NCBI RefSeq assembly: GCF_023516215.1 | Contig: NZ_CP097349.1 | Location: 2,542,001 to 2,606,000 of the forward strand | From: Cytobacillus pseudoceanisediminis | Lineage (GTDB): Bacteria; Bacillota; Bacilli; Bacillales; Cytobacillaceae | Length of the DNA: 64,000 nt | Reading direction: 5' to 3' | In this document: one piece after another, positions 62,824 to 64,000 of the stretch | Layout of the letters: every line of letters begins with the position of its first letter | How positions within the stretch are numbered: the stretch's first letter is position 1 | The notes under the pieces: generated by a model | Seen by the model: the letters and a program-made list of their open reading frames with translations, nothing else | Databases searched by the model: none | Told to the model about the DNA's origin: nothing | Program-made: the position numbers and the translations under genes

Positions 62824-63705
62824 ACAATAGACAATTCATATCTTCTGGGAGCTCCTGTTCAAACATGAGGGTTCTGTGCAGAAAGGGATGATAGAAGGAA
62901 AGGCTGCAGCAGTGCAGTGCCTGCCTCCTGATTAACTGTCTTGTGCCTCCATACAATTCATCACCTGCAAGAGGATAACCAAGCCATGCCAAATGGACTC
63001 TGATCTGATGAGTTCTGCCAGTTTCAAGCTTTAATTTTACATGTGTAAATTCTTTGCGCCGGCTGATTACCTGATAATGAGTACATGCATATTGTCCTGC
63101 CTCACTAACTTCCCGCTCAATAATACTGTCTTTTTTCTCGCAATCGGCTGTTCTATAGTACCCGCATCCCGGCTGATTGTCCCTTCTGCAAAGGCTTCAT
63201 ACGTCCGCTGGATTTTACGGAAGCGCTGCTGCTGGCTAAACAAATGATGCACGTGCCTGTGTTTCGCAATTAAAACCAAGCCAGAAGTATCTCGATCGAG
63301 TCGAGTCACGATATGCGCAGCAGACTTTAAGTCTATTCGCTGATAGTATCCAATCAGCCGATTAGCCAAACTTCCCGAAGGATGTTCTCTGGAAGGAATG
63401 GTACTCACACCTGCCGGTTTATTTACTATAAGAAGATAAGCATCTTCGTAAAGAATATCAAGGGGCAAGTCTTCCCCCTTCATACCTTTACTGGGAACTT
63501 CTTCAGGGAAACCAACCTGAAGAATATCTCCTTCCTTTAGTTCATAGCGGACATTGACTTCCTGATTGTTCACTTTAATGAAGCCCCCGGCAAATTTTAT
63601 GTCAGTGAGTGCAGTTTTAGAAATATCATTTTCTTTTAAAAATCCCCTGATTAACGAGCCCGCCTGCGGGGCAGTAATTTTCCATTGTAATTCAAAACGC
63701 GCCAT
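62822..63705 (-). CDS. RluA/RluD-family pseudouridine synthase (YjbO), frameshifted
   Basis: About 294 aa when joined. An S4-like RNA-binding start (GSLIRGFLKENDISKTALTD...GGFIKVNNQEV), then the catalytic domain with HIVTRLDRDTSGLVLIAKH (catalytic Asp in RLDRDTSG). The C-terminal part in the next frame has GRTHQIRVHLAWLGYPLAGD and ends MFEQELPEDMNCLL. Adding one A to the A6 run (63131-63136) joins the parts. Makes pseudouridine in 23S rRNA or tRNA. Order nadF-yjbO-prpE matches B. subtilis. Confidence 0.9.
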
Positions 63706-63782
63706 GAGCTATAGGCTCCTGTTCTGTTAGAAGTAACGGGCTTATTAAAATAAGCGATTCTAAATACTGCAGGGTTTCTTTT

Positions 63783-64000
63783 TCAATCAGCAACAAAGGA
63801 ATCGTGTACCCTTTTCCAGAATGGGAATGGCCTGAACCTGGCAAAACGGATTTTTTCATCCGCCACTCTGAATTGTATTGATTTTACATCTTTATGAAGA
63901 AGAGTCAAATGATCAATAGTAATTTGAAAATCCGGCTCGTTCACAGGCTTCAGCATGCATGTATGGTGTGCCGGCAGTACGAGCGGAGAGCCCACTGTAC
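63783..64000 (-). CDS. nadF: NAD kinase, C-terminal part (cut by the window edge)
   Basis: The last 72 codons before the window end: [60 protein letters not shown]. This tail ([11 protein letters not shown]) is typical of Bacillus NAD kinase YjbN/NadF, which makes NADP. The ATP-binding and GGDGT parts lie outside. The stop is 78 bp from the synthase gene, same strand. Confidence 0.85.
   Translation of the reverse strand, partial: TVGSPLVLPAHHTCMLKPVNEPDFQITIDHLTLLHKDVKSIQFRVADEKIRFARFRPFPFWKRVHDSFVAD

Noticed and set aside
1..64000. CRISPR array or cas genes, intact prophage, insertion sequences, rRNA genes
   Set aside because: No regularly spaced identical repeats, no cas, transposase or phage structural proteins, and no rRNA-like sequence were seen.

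Overview
The window comes from the chromosome of a low-GC, endospore-forming member of the Bacillaceae. The support is spore-specific genes (spoVAC/AD/AE, spoVIF, cotO, a cotY/cotZ-type gene, tgl, an alpha/beta SASP, several YjcZ-family genes), strong AGGAGG ribosome binding sites, and sigma-W, sigma-B, sigma-K, FapR, TnrA/GlnR and LexA-type sites. The right-hand 18 kb keeps the order of the Bacillus subtilis yjb/yjc region (nadF, yjbO, prpE, yjbQ, fabI, cotO, cotY/Z, yjcA, yjcZ, spoVIF, yjcD, yjcF/G/H). A Cytobacillus- or Mesobacillus-like species would fit, but the species cannot be fixed from sequence alone.

Layout. 1-4.3 kb: a secreted Cys-rich protein and a sugar ABC importer. 4.3-5.4 kb: an ECF sigma/anti-sigma pair. 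6-10.4 kb: the large secreted protease Bpr. 10.4-12.5 kb: an ABC-F antibiotic-resistance ATPase behind a transcription attenuator. 12.5-16 kb: small YjcZ proteins and the sigma-W flotillin operon yuaF-floT. 16-21.5 kb: a glycerophosphodiesterase, a MurE-like ligase, spore transglutaminase Tgl and a CstA-type transporter. 21.6-24 kb: a sigma-B stress operon, a HAD phosphatase and small regulators. 24-27.5 kb: ammonium transporter, GlnD-like nucleotidyltransferase and DnaQ-like exonuclease, behind two TnrA/GlnR boxes. 27.5-33.3 kb: SASP, CtaA, and an RpiR/YjiH/GNAT/racemase cluster. 33.4-36.3 kb: a divergent PTS permease with a phosphatase/nuclease-fold partner. 36.3-40.1 kb: proline dehydrogenase and a decayed 2.3-kb element inserted at tRNA-Val. 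40.4-43 kb: lipoproteins, a YczE-like protein and a LexA-controlled mini-WYL protein. 43-46.7 kb: a TAXI-type TRAP transporter. 46.9-57.5 kb: yjc genes and sporulation genes. 57.5-64 kb: fabI, cation antiporter, mgtE, prpE, rluD-type synthase and the end of nadF.

The most pervasive feature is that about 20 otherwise well-conserved genes, including mgtE, spoVAC, cotY, amtB and yjcD, are each broken by a one-base shift at a short homopolymer run. So many breaks in so many unrelated genes look like uncorrected sequencing indels rather than real gene decay. I annotate these as single genes spanning the shift. Real decay is seen only in a GNAT fragment (36.3-36.5 kb) and an integrase remnant (39.5-40.0 kb).

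The most interesting regulatory and system-level observations are: a two-armed antiterminator/terminator with a leader peptide ahead of the ABC-F gene; the amtB-nucleotidyltransferase-exonuclease operon; a MurE paralogue lacking the DNPR substrate motif next to tgl; the SOS-type WYL gene; palindrome clusters between rpiR and the PTS gene; and a 19-bp-period GCG-rich array.
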